From Bryobacteraceae bacterium (lineage in GTDB: Bacteria > Acidobacteriota > Terriglobia > Bryobacterales > Bryobacteraceae), in the NCBI GenBank assembly GCA_028275505.1, contig JAPWUP010000017.1, positions 1-39,607 of the forward strand: a stretch of DNA of 39,607 bases. Direction: 5' to 3'. Below the pieces are notes generated by a model. The model saw only the letters and a program-made list of their open reading frames with translations, was not told where the DNA came from and did no database searches. The translations under genes were made by a program, and so were the position numbers. Positions 38,766 through 39,607 of this stretch are shown here, piece by piece (the first letter of the stretch is position 1; every line of letters begins with the position of its first letter).

Positions 38766-39607
38766 CTAGAGGGGGCGGTGCAGTAACGGTCCCGGCTCCC
38801 GGGAGACTCTGCGTCGAGTGGAGGCGAGCGGCTCCGGTCCCCGTTCCGCGATCTCCGCCAGCACGTCCGGAATCTCGAAGACAGCGCGGTTTTCGATCGC
38901 GGCAGCGCGAGCGCGGAAACGCTCCAGATTGTCCGCGGAGAGCAGCTCGGCGACGGCTCGATCCACGCGCCGATAACTGTCCACCACCAGCCCCAGGCCC
39001 TGCTGGCGAATCCATTCGGCGTTGTAGCGCTCGTGCGGCATCGTCCACGCGTTGCAGGCTACGATCACCGGCAGCTTCATGGCCAGGGCCTCGCTGATCG
39101 AGCCGGGACCGGGCTTGCCGATAAAGAAATCGGCCAGTTGCATGAACCAGGGCACTTCCGTGGTGAATCCTTCCAGGTGAATGGGGATGCGCCAGGGACG
39201 GCGGCGAAGCCTCTGGAGCAGGCGCTCATTCCGCCCGCATAGCACGATCAGTTGCACCGGCAGGCCCGAACGGTCCAGCCGCTCCACGACGGTCCGGATT
39301 ATGCGCGATCCATGACCACCGAACAGCACCAGCCCGGTGGGCAGCTCGGGATCCAAGCCGAGCTGGCGGCGCGCAGCCGCCCGATCCAGCGGCGGCGTTT
39401 CGTAAAAGCGCGGGTGAAGGACCATGCCGGAGACGCGGTAAATCGCTTCGGGCGGATGACCGAGTTCGCGAGCCTGGGCAGCGGCCCGCTCGGTGCCGCA
39501 GATGAAGTACTGAGGCTGGGCTTCGATCCAGAAGTGAGGCGGGAAGTCGGCCAGGTCCGTGAGCAGAGTGACAAAGGGAACGTCGCGATGGGCCCTGCGA
39601 AGACCAT
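38766..39607 (-). CDS. MGDG-synthase/MurG-like glycosyltransferase, N-terminus outside window
   Basis: The visible 280 residues are the larger C-terminal part of a GT28-type transferase of the monogalactosyldiacylglycerol-synthase group. The frame is open to the right edge, so the gene starts outside. Segments seen are VTLLTDLADFPPHFWIEAQP, QYFICGTERAAAQARELG, GLVLFGGHGSRIIRTVVERL, LQLADFFIGKPGPGSISEAL-like (actual MQLADFFIGKPGPGSISEA), and LPVIVACNAWTMPHERYNAE. KPGPGSISEA and the following acidic segment form the sugar-nucleotide site. Likely products are glycolipids such as monogalactosyl or glucosyl diacylglycerol. It is in the same direction as motA but probably not in its transcript. Confidence 0.88.
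   Translation of the reverse strand, partial: GLRRAHRDVPFVTLLTDLADFPPHFWIEAQPQYFICGTERAAAQARELGHPPEAIYRVSGMVLHPRFYETPPLDRAAARRQLGLDPELPTGLVLFGGHGSRIIRTVVERLDRSGLPVQLIVLCGRNERLLQRLRRRPWRIPIHLEGFTTEVPWFMQLADFFIGKPGPGSISEALAMKLPVIVACNAWTMPHERYNAEWIRQQGLGLVVDSYRRVDRAVAELLSADNLERFRARAAAIENRAVFEIPDVLAEIAERGPEPLASTRRRVSREPGPLLHRPL

Overview
The window is about 39.6 kb of GC-rich, gene-dense bacterial chromosome. The gene content suggests an acidobacterium of the Solibacter/Bryobacter type. The clues are many Sec- and Tat-exported enzymes, an arylsulfatase, a tricorn-type peptidase, an alpha-L-fucosidase, small carboxypeptidase-regulatory-like proteins, a LysW-like zinc-ribbon protein, and signal peptides that repeatedly end just before a glutamine. 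This placement is inferred from content, not from a marker tree. I see no phage, insertion sequence, CRISPR array or rRNA. The only RNA gene found is tRNA-Ser(UGA).

Layout. (1) 1-6233, minus strand: HipA-like kinase, class IV aminotransferase, Tat-exported ceramidase-like protein, exported D-aminoacylase and an ABC-F ATPase that runs off the left edge. (2) 6341-8840: a small unknown protein, a histone-H1-like acidic/basic protein and a MltD-like lytic transglycosylase. (3) 8994-11599, plus strand: coaD, a class I aminotransferase and a mannose-6-phosphate isomerase. (4) 11596-13253, minus strand: YdjC-type deacetylase and a Yip1-domain membrane protein. (5) 13337-17528, plus strand: SH3 lipoprotein; a strong promoter; a LysW-like protein; two small exported beta-sandwich proteins; two exported thioredoxin-fold proteins; a pteridine-reductase-like SDR. 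(6) 17533-22956, minus strand: GAF-GAF-PP2C phosphatase, lysA, a Tat-exported FucI-fold protein and a cyclase-family hydrolase. (7) 23125-24195: tRNA-Ser, a TPR remnant and a nitroreductase. (8) 24210-33177, minus strand: rpmB, arylsulfatase, 2-hydroxyacid dehydrogenase, fucosidase, tricorn-type peptidase and a Tat-exported SelA-fold enzyme. (9) 33334-37051: an uncharacterised conserved protein divergent from an adenosine-specific-kinase-family protein, an NAD-binding epimerase-like protein and a DHDPS-like aldolase. (10) 37048-39607, minus strand: motB and motA behind a sigma-28-like promoter, then an MGDG-synthase-like glycosyltransferase cut by the right edge.

How the genes may work together. 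Many neighbours are translationally coupled through ATGA or GTGA overlaps. Block 8 reads as a periplasmic or secreted degradative set for sulfated or fucosylated glycans plus peptides. Block 1 could release and transaminate D-amino acids. Block 5 puts two exported thiol-redox proteins in one reading unit with a cytoplasmic reductase. The most unusual items are: the LysW-like protein ending in EDWR; the purine tract read as acidic tail in one gene and basic signal-peptide start in the next; the Tat-exported PLP fusion enzyme; the Gln+1 signature across exported proteins; and the four-gene block around the adenosine-specific-kinase-family protein.
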